Below are positions 49,439 through 59,052 of a stretch of DNA of 64,000 nt, in pieces. Made by a program: the position numbers and the translations under genes. The DNA is from Roseovarius indicus (GTDB taxonomy: Bacteria > Pseudomonadota > Alphaproteobacteria > Rhodobacterales > Rhodobacteraceae). Every line of letters starts with the position of its first letter. Position 1 is the first letter of the stretch. The DNA lies in contig NZ_CP031598.1 in the NCBI RefSeq assembly GCF_008728195.1, positions 2,914,001-2,978,000 of the forward strand, read 5' to 3'. Below the pieces are notes generated by a model. The model did not search any database, was not told the origin of the DNA, and was given only the letters and a program-made list of their open reading frames with translations.

Positions 49439-50833
49439 TCAGAGGTCGACACTCACCGGCGGCGCGGCCAGAAGGCCCGACAAGGTCGACAGGGCCTTCT
49501 CGAATTCACGCTCCGAGATGTTCGGGTTCAGCCCCACGCGCACGGCGTGCGGCGCGCGCCCCTCGGGAAGGGAAAACTCGTCCGCCGCCTTGATGCGAAT
49601 GCCTCTTTCGCCACAGGCCCGGGCGAAGCTCGACCCCCGCCAGCCCTGCGGCAAGCGCAGCCAGATGAACGGCACGTCCGGCCGCCACCGGATATCCCAC
49701 TGGCCAAGGAGGTTCACCGCCGACTTGACCCGTTGCAGCACCCGCGCCTCCGTCATCGCGCGGAACCGCTCGGCCTCGCCCGAGGTAATCAGCTCGGCAC
49801 ACAGGTCGAGCATCGGTTGCGGCAACCCGTAGAAAGTCGATTGCGCCACCTGCCGCGCCCGGCCCGCCTGCTCTTCCGGGGCAATGATGAACCCGAACCG
49901 GACAGCCGCCGACACCGCCTTTGTCAGCGACGAAACATACCAGCCCCGCTCGGGGCAAAGCGCCCGGTAATTCGGGATGTCGGGCCGCGTGATGCAGTGA
50001 CAATCATCCTCGATGATCTGCACCTGGTATTTCCGCGCCAGCCGCGCAATCTCCTGCCGCCGGGCCAGCGTGGTGCGGGTCGTGGTCGGGCTCTGCACCT
50101 CGGCGGCCGTGATCAGCACCTGCCCGCCATGCTTGCGCAGCGCCTCCTCGAACCGGTCCGGGCGGATACCCTCGTCATCCATCTCGATCCCGACGATCTC
50201 GGCCCTGAGAAGCCGCGCGGCATGGCGCCATCCGGGGTAAGCCAGTTCCTCGGTCATGATCACCGGCGTCGTCCCATGCAGCACGGCCTGCAGCACCACG
50301 TTGACCGCGTTCTGCGCACCGAGCCCCAGGATCACGTCATCCGGGCCGAACCGCCCCGCCCGTTCCGGCTCGATCCAGCCGGTCACGGCATCGCGCGCTT
50401 CGTAATCCGTTTCAGGCGTGGGATAGTCGATCATGTCGCTCGTGCCACGCTCGGCCATGCCCGCCATGATCCGCCGGATCACCGCATCCTGGCCGGAATT
50501 CGGCACCCGGATAGCCCTGAAATCGACCCCTTCGGCCGCCAGCGGATGAATGAGCGGCGGTGGCGTCGGCTCATCTTTCACCATGCCGCCCGACACGAAG
50601 GTCCCCCGCCCGACCGCGGTTTCGACCAACCCCTCCTCGGCCGCCATCTTGTAGGCGCGGGCCACGGTGCCGGGGGTGATCCCCAATTGCCAGGCCAGTT
50701 CCCGCACCGGCGGCATCTTGTACCCCTGGTCCAGCACGCCGGACCGAATGGCCGTCCGCATCGATTGTATCAACACAATGTACTTCGATTCCGTCGCTTC
50801 GGCGAAATCCGGCGGCCAAATTGTATCAGTCAC
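49439..50833 (-). CDS. MocR-family transcriptional regulator (GntR HTH plus aminotransferase domain)
   Basis: 464 aa. GntR winged helix at about 15-80 (PPVRELAWQLGITPGTVARAYKMAAEEGLV), then a fold-type I aminotransferase domain with the PLP lysine K305 in YVSSLTKAVSAAVRFG and D276/D277 in IIEDDCH. MocR proteins sense an amino compound or PLP and activate a divergent target. Start GTG 50833 follows GAGGAAAAC. The divergent gene is a DUF1127 protein, and three matching palindromes lie at and around the shared start region, one inside codons 18-24 of this gene. Confidence 0.9.
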   Translation of the reverse strand: MTDTIWPPDFAEATESKYIVLIQSMRTAIRSGVLDQGYKMPPVRELAWQLGITPGTVARAYKMAAEEGLVETAVGRGTFVSGGMVKDEPTPPPLIHPLAAEGVDFRAIRVPNSGQDAVIRRIMAGMAERGTSDMIDYPTPETDYEARDAVTGWIEPERAGRFGPDDVILGLGAQNAVNVVLQAVLHGTTPVIMTEELAYPGWRHAARLLRAEIVGIEMDDEGIRPDRFEEALRKHGGQVLITAAEVQSPTTTRTTLARRQEIARLARKYQVQIIEDDCHCITRPDIPNYRALCPERGWYVSSLTKAVSAAVRFGFIIAPEEQAGRARQVAQSTFYGLPQPMLDLCAELITSGEAERFRAMTEARVLQRVKSAVNLLGQWDIRWRPDVPFIWLRLPQGWRGSSFARACGERGIRIKAADEFSLPEGRAPHAVRVGLNPNISEREFEKALSTLSGLLAAPPVSVDL

Positions 50834-50908
50834 AATGTTTTCCTCGCGTCACCTGCGCTCGATTGTTACGTTAGCCTTGCACAAAGCAGAAATTGTATCA
50901 ACACAAAA
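50764..50908. promoter_or_regulatory. Three ATTGT-N6/7-ACAAT operators, probable MocR sites
   Basis: ATTGTATCAACACAATG (50764-50780), ATTGTATCAGTCACAATG (50820-50837) and ATTGTATCAACACAAAA (50892-50908). The first two are palindromic at the ends (ATTGT/ACAAT); the third ends ACAAA. They lie in the 5' coding part of the MocR gene, over its start codon, and just upstream of the DUF1127 ribosome binding site, so one regulator could control both genes. Confidence 0.7.
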
Positions 50909-50920
50909 GAGGAGTTCGCC

Positions 50921-51157
50921 ATGTCCGCCTTGACACAATCGGATCGCATGGTTTCATCGCACCTGTCCCGCCGCGCCCCCCGCGTGCCGTTTCTGACGGC
51001 ATGGGTTGCGCGCTCGGTCCGCGTGGCGCTCCTCTGGCAACACCGCCACCGCACGCGCACCCAGCTCAAACAGCTGCCACCCCATCTGTTGCGTGACGTC
51101 GGCCTGACCGAAGACGATGCGCGCATCGAAAGGACCAAACCGTTCTGGAGGCCGTGA
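50921..51157 (+). CDS. DUF1127 small protein
   Basis: 78 aa. Basic N-terminal and central helices (VARSVRVALLWQHRHRTRTQLKQL) followed by the DUF1127 signature LPPHLLRDVGLTEDDA. Small DUF1127 proteins in other alphaproteobacteria affect phosphate and carbon metabolism and RNA turnover; the role here is unknown. GAGGAG is a strong ribosome binding site. Divergent from MocR and followed by its own terminator. Confidence 0.88.
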   Translation: MSALTQSDRMVSSHLSRRAPRVPFLTAWVARSVRVALLWQHRHRTRTQLKQLPPHLLRDVGLTEDDARIERTKPFWRP

Positions 51158-51186
51158 CAGTTCCCCGTAACGTGCCTCTTCCTGAT

Positions 51187-51218
51187 GGGCCGGAGCCATG
51201 TCTCCGGCCCCTTTTTTT
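51187..51218 (+). terminator. Intrinsic terminator after the DUF1127 gene
   Basis: GGGCCGGAG (51187-51195), 6-nt loop, CTCCGGCCC (51202-51210), then seven T. Confidence 0.92.
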
Positions 51219-51219
51219 G

Positions 51220-51789
51220 TTAATATCCGTCGAGCGTCCCGAACAGGCGGTACTGGGTCGTCTCGTCATAGACCGTCAGCGACCACGCATCGAAGGACTG
51301 CGCCGTGATACAACGGTTGCCCTGCCCCGACAGCACCAGTTCCGCCTCGGTCGGACCCTCGTTGGCAAAGCGGCCCGTGCCCGCCACCGTTCCGCGAAAG
51401 CGCAGCTCCGTGTAAAGCGACGTCTCCCCTTCGCCGGTCAGCGCGGTATCGGCGCCGAACCACGTGTAGGCGTCAGGCCACGGAAAGGTCAGCGCACCAT
51501 CGCCCTGCCCCAGCGTGAAGGTGACCCCGTTTTCGCTCACATCGAACGCGACCGAATAGGTCGGCTGCGGGTCTTCGATGCCCACCACGCATTCCATGCC
51601 GCAAGCCGTCAGGTAAAGCCGCGCGGGGCTCGTCGGCTCAAGCCGTGAAATCTCCCCCACCTCCCAGTTGCCGCGAGTGACATCCTGTTCGAAACGGGTG
51701 CCGGGATCTGCGCAACAGGCACAGGCGAACGCCGCCCCCGGCAAAATCGCCGGGGCCAACGCGAAAAGGGAAACCATACGTCTCAGCAT
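51220..51789 (-). CDS. Hypothetical secreted protein
   Basis: 189 aa. Signal peptide 1-21 (LFALAPAILPGAAFA) followed at once by CACCADPG, a cysteine-rich start suggesting disulphides or metal binding; two more Cys (CGMEC) mid-protein and one in NRCI. The rest is predicted beta-rich (LYLTACGMECVVGI, YSVAFDVSENGVTFTLG). I do not recognise a family. It may share a transcript with the upstream thioesterase (4-bp gap). Confidence 0.72.
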   Translation of the reverse strand: MLRRMVSLFALAPAILPGAAFACACCADPGTRFEQDVTRGNWEVGEISRLEPTSPARLYLTACGMECVVGIEDPQPTYSVAFDVSENGVTFTLGQGDGALTFPWPDAYTWFGADTALTGEGETSLYTELRFRGTVAGTGRFANEGPTEAELVLSGQGNRCITAQSFDAWSLTVYDETTQYRLFGTLDGY

Positions 51790-51793
51790 GGTG

Positions 51794-52216
51794 TCAGTCT
51801 TTCGGCGGAATCGAATATGTCAAGCTCGCCCGCGCCACGGGATGCTCTCCCCCGTCGGAAAAGATCAAAACCTCACCAACCGCCAGCACCCGGCCCAGCT
51901 TGAGCAGCCGGCATTCGGCGATCAGGTCGGTATTCGAGGCCGGTTTGCGCATGAAGTCGATCGAACAGTTCGTCGTGACGGTCATGCCCTCAAGGCCTAT
52001 CATCCCCAGGATGGCGATGTAGACCGACACGTCCGCCAGGGCGAAGACCGACGGACCGGACACCGTGCCGCCCGGGCGCAAATGCGCCTCGTCGACATGC
52101 AGGCGCACCCGCACCCGCATTTCCCCCAGCTCTTCGATGGTGAACTGCCCGTCCACCTGCGGGAACACCTCCGCAAGGTAACCGGCAATTTCTTCGGCGG
52201 TCATTTTCAGGCTCAT
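51794..52216 (-). CDS. PaaI/hotdog-fold thioesterase
   Basis: 140-aa hotdog protein. The PaaI-type segment RPGGTVSGPSVFALADVSVYIAI holds the likely active site (the usual Asn/Asp helix), and TTNCSIDFMRKPA is the second conserved strand. Hydrolyses acyl-CoA; chain specificity unknown. Divergent from the crotonase-fold gene at 52275, so a shared acyl-CoA route is possible. Confidence 0.85.
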   Translation of the reverse strand: MSLKMTAEEIAGYLAEVFPQVDGQFTIEELGEMRVRVRLHVDEAHLRPGGTVSGPSVFALADVSVYIAILGMIGLEGMTVTTNCSIDFMRKPASNTDLIAECRLLKLGRVLAVGEVLIFSDGGEHPVARASLTYSIPPKD

Positions 52217-52274
52217 ACTTTTCTCCCAGGGCGATGGGCTTTAAGAAGGATCACAACGTCATGGGAGAGACAAG

Positions 52275-53060
52275 ATGCCAATTCTCATCCGCGAAGATCA
52301 GGGTGCCATCGCCCGGCTGACCCTGAATGCCCCCGAAAAGCTGAATGCGCTGTCCGACGCGATGCTCGCCGCATTGCAGGAGGAGTTCGACGCGCTCCGA
52401 GAAGACCGCAGCATTCGCGCCGTGATCCTCGGCGGCGCCGGCAAGGCCTTCTGTGCCGGCCACGACCTGAAGGAGATGACCCAGGGCCGGCAGGCCGAGG
52501 ATGGCGGCAAGGCCTATTTCGCCGATCTCTTCACCCGCTGCTCGAAAGTCATGACCGCGATCCGCAGCCTGCCCCAGCCGGTGATCGCCAAGCCCCACGG
52601 CATCGCCACCGCCGCCGGCTGCCAGCTTGTCGCCTCCTGCGACCTAGCCGTCGCGGCCGAAGGGACACGGTTCGGCGTCAACGGCGTCAATATCGGCCTC
52701 TTCTGCTCCACCCCGATGGTCGCGCTCAGCCGCAACATCCCCCGCAAACAGGCCTTCGAGATGCTGACCACCGGCGAATTCATCGAACCCGACCGTGCCA
52801 TCGCCCTCGGCCTCATCAACCGTGCCGTCCCCGCCGACCAGCTCGACGACGCGGCCATGGAGCTTGCCGAAACGCTCGCCTCCAAACTGGGAAGCGCCGT
52901 CAAGATCGGCAAACAGGCCTTCTACCAGCAGCTCGAAATGGGACTCGACGACGCCTATGACTACACCCGCGACGTGATGGTCGAGAACATGCTCGACCGC
53001 GACACCGAGGAAGGCATCAACGCGTTCATCGAGAAGCGCCCCCCGGACTGGACCCAGTAA
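52275..53060 (+). CDS. Enoyl-CoA hydratase/isomerase family protein lacking catalytic glutamates
   Basis: 261-aa crotonase fold. The oxyanion-hole segments FCAGHDLKEM (59-68) and AAGCQLVASCD (113-123) are intact. The two catalytic Glu of classical enoyl-CoA hydratase are replaced: Q117 in GCQL and N139 in NGVNIG. It resembles the ECHDC3 branch. It probably binds acyl-CoA but is unlikely to be an ordinary hydratase. ATG 52275 follows GGGAGAGAC. Confidence 0.85.
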   Translation: MPILIREDQGAIARLTLNAPEKLNALSDAMLAALQEEFDALREDRSIRAVILGGAGKAFCAGHDLKEMTQGRQAEDGGKAYFADLFTRCSKVMTAIRSLPQPVIAKPHGIATAAGCQLVASCDLAVAAEGTRFGVNGVNIGLFCSTPMVALSRNIPRKQAFEMLTTGEFIEPDRAIALGLINRAVPADQLDDAAMELAETLASKLGSAVKIGKQAFYQQLEMGLDDAYDYTRDVMVENMLDRDTEEGINAFIEKRPPDWTQ

Positions 53061-53186
53061 CGCACCCCCTTTCGCCAGTTTTTTCCAAGGGGGCCAATAG
53101 CTTGGGCATTGTTTCCGGCGCCGCGTCGGAGTTTTTCAATTTTTGCCCTATTTTTGCCGCAATTCATTAAGTAGCCTTTTTGATTG

Positions 53187-53192
53187 TATAAT
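53187..53192 (+). promoter_or_regulatory. Perfect TATAAT -10 element before the di-haem peroxidase gene
   Basis: TATAAT at 53187-53192 with a poor -35 (TTCATT at 53163-53168, 18-bp spacer). The start would be near 53199, leaving only about 8 nt before GTG 53207, so either a near-leaderless transcript or a chance match. Confidence 0.35.
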
Positions 53193-53206
53193 TCGGGGAT
53201 GCTGTC

Positions 53207-54568
53207 GTGCCGAAGCCTTGGGTGTTTGCCGGGCTGCTGAGCCTTCACGCAGGCGTCGCGACCGCGGCCGGCCTGCCCGAACCCGCGCGCCACGATACCT
53301 TCCCCACCCCCTCGGCCGAGTCCGTCCTCTTGGGCCGCGACCTGTTCTTCGACCCGATCCTGTCGGGCAACCGCAACATCTCCTGCGCCACCTGTCACCA
53401 TCCGGCCCTGGCCAGCGGCGACGAGATGTCCCTGTCCATCGGCGAAGGCGGCATCGGCCTCGGCAAGGAACGCATCCCCGACCCAGCCAACCTGCCCCGC
53501 GCTCGGGTGCCCCGCAACGCACCGGCCCTCTTCAATCTCGGCGCGGCGGAATTTACCACGCTCTTTCACGACGGCCGCGTCGAGCGGGACCCGTCGGCAC
53601 GTTTCGGCATCAGGATGCCCCCGGATTTCACGCTGGAACGCGCGGCGGGCACGCCGCTCGCGGCACAGGCCGCCCTGCCCATCACCTCACATGACGAGAT
53701 GGCCGGCCAACCCGGTGAGAACGAGATCGCCGACGCGGTCAATGCCGGCAATGTGCACGGCCCCGCCGGCGCGTGGCAGATGCTGACCGACCGTGTCGCC
53801 GCCATCCCCGAATACCGCCAGCGCTTCGCCTGGCTCAAGGGCAACGCCGACAGCCTGCACATCTCCGACATCGGCCAGGTCATCGGCGATTTCATCGCCT
53901 TCGAGTTCCGCTCGGTCGACAGCCCGTTCGACGAATTCCTGCGCGGCGACGACGCCGCGCTCTCGAACGATCAGAAGCGCGGCATGTCGCTCTTCTACGG
54001 CAAGGCCCAATGCGCGACCTGCCATACCGGCCTTTTCCAGACCGATCACGGGTTCCATGCGCTCGGCCTTCCGCCCGTCGGCCCCGGCAAGGGCCACGGG
54101 CCCGGCGGCTATGCCGACCACGGCCGCGCCGGCGTCACCGGCGACCCGAAAGACGCCTATTTCTTCCGAACACCCTCGCTTCGCAACGTGACCATCACCG
54201 CGCCCTACGGCCACAATGGCGCCTATGGCGAACTTGAAGACATCATCCGGCACCATCTCGACCCCCTGACATGGCTGGCCCAGTACAAGGTCGAAAAGGC
54301 CCTTCTCCCCGAAGTCGAGGTCGATATCCCCGACACCGCCGCTCTTGACGATTTCGACGAGATGCTGCGCATCGCCATGTCCGTCGAGCTCGAGCCGCTC
54401 TACCTCCGAGATGACGAGATACAGGCCATCATCGCCTTCCTTGCCGCGCTGGAAGACCCGCGCGCCTCCCACGGCAGGCTCGGCGCGCCGTACACCGTGC
54501 CCTCCGGCCTTCCGGTCGACACCGGCCCGATGGATCACGGCGACACCGCCACCGTGTCGGATTACTGA
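53207..54568 (+). CDS. Di-haem cytochrome c peroxidase / MauG-like protein
   Basis: 453 aa. Signal peptide 1-21, then two c-type haem sites: C60-C63-H64 (CATCHH) and a second CATCHTG about residue 268-272. The PRNAPALFN block and the C-terminal RTPSLRNVTITAPYGHNG are conserved in the CcpA/MauG family. Periplasmic; reduces H2O2 or oxidises a protein substrate. The protein is longer than CcpA (about 320 aa) with an insertion between haem domains. GTG 53207 is used as start. Confidence 0.9.
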   Translation: MPKPWVFAGLLSLHAGVATAAGLPEPARHDTFPTPSAESVLLGRDLFFDPILSGNRNISCATCHHPALASGDEMSLSIGEGGIGLGKERIPDPANLPRARVPRNAPALFNLGAAEFTTLFHDGRVERDPSARFGIRMPPDFTLERAAGTPLAAQAALPITSHDEMAGQPGENEIADAVNAGNVHGPAGAWQMLTDRVAAIPEYRQRFAWLKGNADSLHISDIGQVIGDFIAFEFRSVDSPFDEFLRGDDAALSNDQKRGMSLFYGKAQCATCHTGLFQTDHGFHALGLPPVGPGKGHGPGGYADHGRAGVTGDPKDAYFFRTPSLRNVTITAPYGHNGAYGELEDIIRHHLDPLTWLAQYKVEKALLPEVEVDIPDTAALDDFDEMLRIAMSVELEPLYLRDDEIQAIIAFLAALEDPRASHGRLGAPYTVPSGLPVDTGPMDHGDTATVSDY

Positions 54569-54607
54569 CCCTTTCCAAACGCCCGGCAATCGCCTAGATC
54601 GCCCTTC

Positions 54608-55972
54608 ATGGACAAGACACTTCATATCGTCGGCGGCGGAATGGCCGGATCGGAAGCCGCGTGGCAGGCCGCCCGCATGGGCGTCAACGTGGTCATTCAC
54701 GAAATGCGCCCGCAGGTCGGCACCTTCGCCCACCGCACCGGCGACCTGGCCGAGATGGTCTGCTCGAACTCCTTCCGCTCGGATGACGACGAGCAGAACG
54801 CCGTGGGCCTGCTGCATTGGGAAATGCGCAAGGCCGGCGGGCTGATCATGGAAATGGCCGATGCCCACCGCCTGCCCGCGGGCGGCGCCCTGGCCGTCGA
54901 CCGCGATCCGTTCGCCCGCGCCGTCACCGACCGCCTGCGCGCCCACCCGAATGTCAGCGTCGAGACCGGCGAGATCACCGACCTGCCCGATGACGGCCAG
55001 TGGATCTTCGCCACCGGCCCGCTCACCTCCGAAAAACTGGGCCAGTCCATCGCCCGCGAAACCGGCTCCACCGCGCTGGCCTTCTTCGACGCCATCGCCC
55101 CCATCGTCTATTTCGACACGATCGACATGGACAAGGCGTGGATGCAGTCGCGCTACGACAAGGGCGATACCGAGGAAGAGCGCACCGCCTACCTCAACTG
55201 CCCGATGGACCGCGACCAGTACGAGGCCTTCATCGACGCGCTCCTCGCGGCTGAGAAGACAGAGTTCCACGAGGGCGAGACCGCCCAGTATTTCGACGGC
55301 TGCCTGCCCATCGAGGTGATGGCCGAACGCGGCCGCGAAACCCTGCGCCACGGGCCGATGAAACCGGTGGGCCTGACCAACCCGCATCAGCCGGATGTCA
55401 AGGCGCACGCCGTCGTCCAGCTCCGCCGCGACAACGCGCTCGGTACGCTCTACAACATCGTGGGCTTCCAGACCAAGATGAAGTACGGCGCACAAACCTC
55501 TGTTTTCAAGATGATTCCCGGGCTGGAGAACGCGGCATTCGCCCGCCTCGGCGGCATTCACCGCAACACCTTCCTCAACTCCCCCACGCTGCTCGACGCC
55601 CAGATGCGCCTGCGCGCCCGGCCCAACATCCGCTTCGCCGGCCAGATCACAGGCGTCGAGGGCTATGTCGAATCCGCCGCCATGGGCCTGCTCGCCGGCC
55701 GCCTCGCCGCCGCCGAGCTTCTGGGCAAGGACGTCCCCGCCCCGCCGCAGGACAGCGCCATGGGCGCGCTCATCCACCACATCACCGGCGGCGCCGAGGC
55801 CAAGACCTTCCAACCGATGAACGTCAATTTCGGCCTTTTCCGCCCCGTCGACGGCCTGAAAGGCGGGCGCCGCGGCCGGCGCGACCGCTACAAGGCCTAT
55901 ACCGACCGGGCAAAAGCCGCTTGGTCCGACTGGCTCGCGCAATGCCCACTGGACGAAAGCGAGCCCGTGTGA
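54608..55972 (+). CDS. trmFO: Methylenetetrahydrofolate-tRNA-(uracil-5-)-methyltransferase
   Basis: 454-aa FAD/folate enzyme that makes m5U54 in t[20 protein letters not shown] is the FAD-binding start; the [28 protein letters not shown] and [10 protein letters not shown] blocks are family-specific, and the PMNVNFGLF segment near the end is present. Uses methylenetetrahydrofolate, not SAM. Starts at ATG 54608. Confidence 0.96.
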   Translation: MDKTLHIVGGGMAGSEAAWQAARMGVNVVIHEMRPQVGTFAHRTGDLAEMVCSNSFRSDDDEQNAVGLLHWEMRKAGGLIMEMADAHRLPAGGALAVDRDPFARAVTDRLRAHPNVSVETGEITDLPDDGQWIFATGPLTSEKLGQSIARETGSTALAFFDAIAPIVYFDTIDMDKAWMQSRYDKGDTEEERTAYLNCPMDRDQYEAFIDALLAAEKTEFHEGETAQYFDGCLPIEVMAERGRETLRHGPMKPVGLTNPHQPDVKAHAVVQLRRDNALGTLYNIVGFQTKMKYGAQTSVFKMIPGLENAAFARLGGIHRNTFLNSPTLLDAQMRLRARPNIRFAGQITGVEGYVESAAMGLLAGRLAAAELLGKDVPAPPQDSAMGALIHHITGGAEAKTFQPMNVNFGLFRPVDGLKGGRRGRRDRYKAYTDRAKAAWSDWLAQCPLDESEPV

Positions 55973-55984
55973 TTTGCTCACCCC

Positions 55985-56599
55985 ATGGGTGAGAAATTTT
56001 TGGACCGGGTCTACGATGCGTCGACGCCTGAGGGAACTCAGGCGCTCTACGATGCGTGGGCCTCGACCTACGACGCGGAAATTGCCGAAAACGGCTACGC
56101 CACCCCCGGCCGCGTGGCAGAAGCCATGTTCAAGCATGTCCCCGATTCCGATGCGCCGATCCTCGATTTCGGCTGCGGCACCGGGCTGTCGGGCCTTGCG
56201 CTGAAACTGGCCGGGTTCTCGACCATCGACGGAATGGACCCGAGCCCCGAAATGGTCGACGGCGCCCGCAAGAAAGGCGTCTACCGCTCGCTTACCGTGC
56301 TCGACGTCAAGGAAACCGCGCCTGTCCCGAAAGACGCCTACAGCGCCATCACCGCCACCGGCGTGATCGGCACCGGCGCCGCGCCCGCCTCGACCTTCGG
56401 GATGCTGATGAAGGCGCTGCCCAAGGGCGGCCTGCTGGGGCTCAGCCTCAATGACCACGCCCTCGCCGACCCGCGCTTCGAGGCGGCGCTCAACGAATGG
56501 CTCGACTGCGGCGCCGCCCATCTGCGCTTCAAGAAATACGGGCCGCACCTGCCTGGCCTCAACCTGAAGTGCAACGTCTACGTCATTGAAAAGGCGTGA
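55985..56599 (+). CDS. Class I SAM-dependent methyltransferase
   Basis: 204 aa. Motif I ILDFGCGTGLSG (59-70) and acid motif II IDGMDPSPEMV are clear. Resembles small-molecule methyltransferases (Methyltransf_11/25). Substrate unknown. Between trmFO (12-bp gap) and gluQ (GTGA overlap) in a plus-strand run. Confidence 0.85.
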   Translation: MGEKFLDRVYDASTPEGTQALYDAWASTYDAEIAENGYATPGRVAEAMFKHVPDSDAPILDFGCGTGLSGLALKLAGFSTIDGMDPSPEMVDGARKKGVYRSLTVLDVKETAPVPKDAYSAITATGVIGTGAAPASTFGMLMKALPKGGLLGLSLNDHALADPRFEAALNEWLDCGAAHLRFKKYGPHLPGLNLKCNVYVIEKA

Positions 56600-57450
56600 A
56601 ATTCGCCACACGCTTTGCCCCGTCGCCGACGGGCCCGTTGCATCTCGGGCACGCTTACTCGGCGCTACTTGCCCATGACATGGCAAAGGCGGCCAGCGGC
56701 ACCTTCCACCTCCGCATCGACGACATCGACCAGAGCCGCAGCCGCAGATCCTGGGAAATCCAGATTTTCGACGACCTCGCCTGGCTCGGCATCGACTGGC
56801 CGCAACCCGTCTGGCGCCAGTCAGAGCGGCTGCCCACCTATCGCAAGGCGCTCGAACAGCTTTGGAACCGCGGCCTGCTCTACCCCTGCACCTGCACCCG
56901 CGCCGATATCCGCGCCGCCGCCTCCGCCCCGCAGGAAGGCGCGCCGCTGCACGGGCCCGACGGTCTGATCTATCCCGGCACCTGCCGCCCGGACACGCCG
57001 CCCACCGGCCCCATGCCCGACACGCCCCTGCGCCTCGACATGCGCCGCGCCTTGGCCGAGGTCGACAGCCCGATCACCTTCGAGGAAACCGGCACCGGCC
57101 CCAGCGGCGAAACCGGCCACATCGAACCCGCCGACATGGTCACAAACGTCGGCGATGTGGCCCTCGCCCGCACCGGCATGGGCGCCTCCTACCACCTGTC
57201 GATCGTCTGCGACGATGCCGATCAGGCCATCACCCACGTGATCCGGGGCCAGGATCTCTACTCCGCCACACAGATCCACGTCCTGCTTCAACGCCTGCTT
57301 GACCTCCCCACCCCGACCTATCACCACCACCGCCTCATCCGCGACGAGCATGGCAAGCGCCTCGCCAAGCGCGACGATGCCCGCGCCATCGCCACCTACC
57401 GCGACGAGGGTAAATCCCCCGCCGATATCCGCGCCATGGTCGGCCTCTGA
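56596..57450 (+). CDS. gluQ: Glutamyl-Q tRNA(Asp) synthetase
   Basis: 284-aa truncated glutamyl-tRNA synthetase paralogue that loads Glu onto queuosine-34 of tRNA(Asp). Class I HIGH motif is HLGH (16-19), KMSKS equivalent KRLAKRD, and the CTCTRAD zinc-like site is present; the anticodon-binding domain of full GltX is absent, as expected. The start is GTG 56596, overlapping the previous stop. Confidence 0.95.
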   Translation: MKFATRFAPSPTGPLHLGHAYSALLAHDMAKAASGTFHLRIDDIDQSRSRRSWEIQIFDDLAWLGIDWPQPVWRQSERLPTYRKALEQLWNRGLLYPCTCTRADIRAAASAPQEGAPLHGPDGLIYPGTCRPDTPPTGPMPDTPLRLDMRRALAEVDSPITFEETGTGPSGETGHIEPADMVTNVGDVALARTGMGASYHLSIVCDDADQAITHVIRGQDLYSATQIHVLLQRLLDLPTPTYHHHRLIRDEHGKRLAKRDDARAIATYRDEGKSPADIRAMVGL

Positions 57451-57461
57451 CCCAAACGAAA

Positions 57462-57485
57462 AAGGCCGGCGCAACCGCCGGCCTT
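57462..57485. terminator. Terminator between gluQ and DAHP synthase genes
   Basis: 10-bp stem 57462-57471 with 57476-57485 and a CAAC loop; on the minus strand it is followed by TTTTT-CG, on the plus strand by a weak TTCC. Mainly serves the DAHP synthase gene. Confidence 0.75.
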
Positions 57486-57509
57486 CCAAAAAATCGGTGA
57501 ACGCGAAGC

Positions 57510-58880
57510 TCAGCCCACCTTCACATCCGCCCGCGCCTCGCGCAGCGCCGAGAGCTCCTCGGCCACGAGGAACGCCAGCTCCAGCGCCTGCGACGCATTG
57601 AGCCGCGGATCGCACGCCGTGTGATACCGATCCGACAGGTTCTCCTCCAGCACCGCGCGGACGCCGCCGGTGCATTCGGTCACGTCCTGCCCCGTCATCT
57701 CGAAATGCACGCCGCCCGGCGTGGTGCCTTCCGACCGGTGAACGGCAAAGAACTCCTGCACCTCGCGCAGCACCGCGTCGAACGGCCGGGTCTTGAACCC
57801 GCTGGCCGACTTGATCGTGTTGCCATGCATCGGGTCGCAGACCCAGACCACGTTGGCGCCCTCTTCCTGCACCGTCCTGATCAGCCGCGGCAGATGCTCG
57901 CCCGCTTTGCCCGCACCGAACCGCGCGATCAGCGTCAGCCGCCCCTCTTCGTTGTCGGGGTTCAGCGTGGCCAGAAGGCGCTTGAGGTCGTCCGTATCCA
58001 TCGTCGGACCGCACTTGAGGCCGATCGGGTTCAGCACGCCCCGGGCGAATTCCACATGCGCCCCGTCCGGCTGCCGCGTGCGGTCGCCGATCCAGATCAT
58101 GTGACCCGAACCCGCCAGCCACTTGCCGGAGGTGGAATCGAGCCGGCACAATGCCTCTTCGTATTCCAGCAGCAGCCCCTCGTGCGAGGTGTAGAAATCC
58201 ACCGATTGCAGCGTCGGCGCATTGGCGCTGTCGATGCCGGCCGCCTTCATGAAATCGAGCGTGTCGCTGATCCGGTTGGCCATGTCGCGATACCGCTCGG
58301 CCTTCTCGCCCTCGGTAAAGCCCAGCGTCCAGGCATGCACCTGGTGCACATCGGCATAACCACCGGTCGAGAACGCCCGCAACAGGTTCAGCGTCGCCGC
58401 CGCCTGCGTATAGGCCTGCAGCATCTTCTGCGGGTCGGGAATGCGCGCCTCGGCGGTAAAGGGAAGCTCGTTGATGATGTCGCCGCGATAGCTGGGCAGC
58501 TCGACGCCATCGACCACCTCGGTCGGAGCCGAGCGCGGCTTGGCGAACTGGCCCGCCATCCGGCCCACCTTGATGACCGGCACCTTGGCGCCATAGGTCA
58601 GCACCATCGCCATCTGCAGCATGACCTTGAACGTGTCGCGAATGGCATCGGCCGAAAACTGGTCGAACGCCTCGGCACAATCACCGCCCTGCAGCAGGAA
58701 CGCTTCGCCCCGCCCGGCAGCCCCAAGCTGCCGTTTGAGCTTGCGCGCCTCACCCGCAAAGACCAGCGGAGGAAATTGCGACAGCCGTGCCTCCACGGCC
58801 TGCAAAGCGCCGGCATCGGTATACTCCGGCATCTGGACCCGGGGCTTGCTGCGCCAGTCGGATTTGTGCCAATCAGCCAT
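57510..58880 (-). CDS. 3-deoxy-7-phosphoheptulonate synthase, class II
   Basis: 456-aa class II (plant-like) DAHP synthase, the first enzyme of aromatic amino acid synthesis. Landmarks: [55 protein letters not shown] and [11 protein letters not shown]. It lacks the N-terminal regulatory extension of the mycobacterial enzyme. ATG 58880 follows GGAGAG. Confidence 0.96.
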   Translation of the reverse strand: MADWHKSDWRSKPRVQMPEYTDAGALQAVEARLSQFPPLVFAGEARKLKRQLGAAGRGEAFLLQGGDCAEAFDQFSADAIRDTFKVMLQMAMVLTYGAKVPVIKVGRMAGQFAKPRSAPTEVVDGVELPSYRGDIINELPFTAEARIPDPQKMLQAYTQAAATLNLLRAFSTGGYADVHQVHAWTLGFTEGEKAERYRDMANRISDTLDFMKAAGIDSANAPTLQSVDFYTSHEGLLLEYEEALCRLDSTSGKWLAGSGHMIWIGDRTRQPDGAHVEFARGVLNPIGLKCGPTMDTDDLKRLLATLNPDNEEGRLTLIARFGAGKAGEHLPRLIRTVQEEGANVVWVCDPMHGNTIKSASGFKTRPFDAVLREVQEFFAVHRSEGTTPGGVHFEMTGQDVTECTGGVRAVLEENLSDRYHTACDPRLNASQALELAFLVAEELSALREARADVKVG

Positions 58881-59052
58881 TTTCTCTCTCCGCAACCAGA
58901 AAACGAGGCCCGTCTATACAGGAGGCGGTCCGCCGAGGCCAGAGACGAAGTATCGGCAGGATGTCGTTTTTGGTGTATGACGGTCTTGTCAATTGCAACA
59001 CTTTCGTGAAAAGACGCAATTCCATGACGCCAGGTCGCGGAGAATCGTCGCC

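Noticed and set aside
53199..53240. A 13-codon cysteine-rich upstream frame overlapping the peroxidase start
   Set aside because: It is out of frame with the signal peptide, has no ribosome binding site and is too short to judge; most likely chance.
53687..56686. A 999-codon open frame on the minus strand
   Set aside because: It is antisense to the peroxidase, trmFO and methyltransferase genes, which have clear family motifs; stop-free antisense frames are common at this GC content and it has low-complexity composition.
56821..58680. A 619-codon minus-strand open frame
   Set aside because: It runs out of frame through the DAHP synthase gene and antisense through gluQ; both overlapped genes are well supported.
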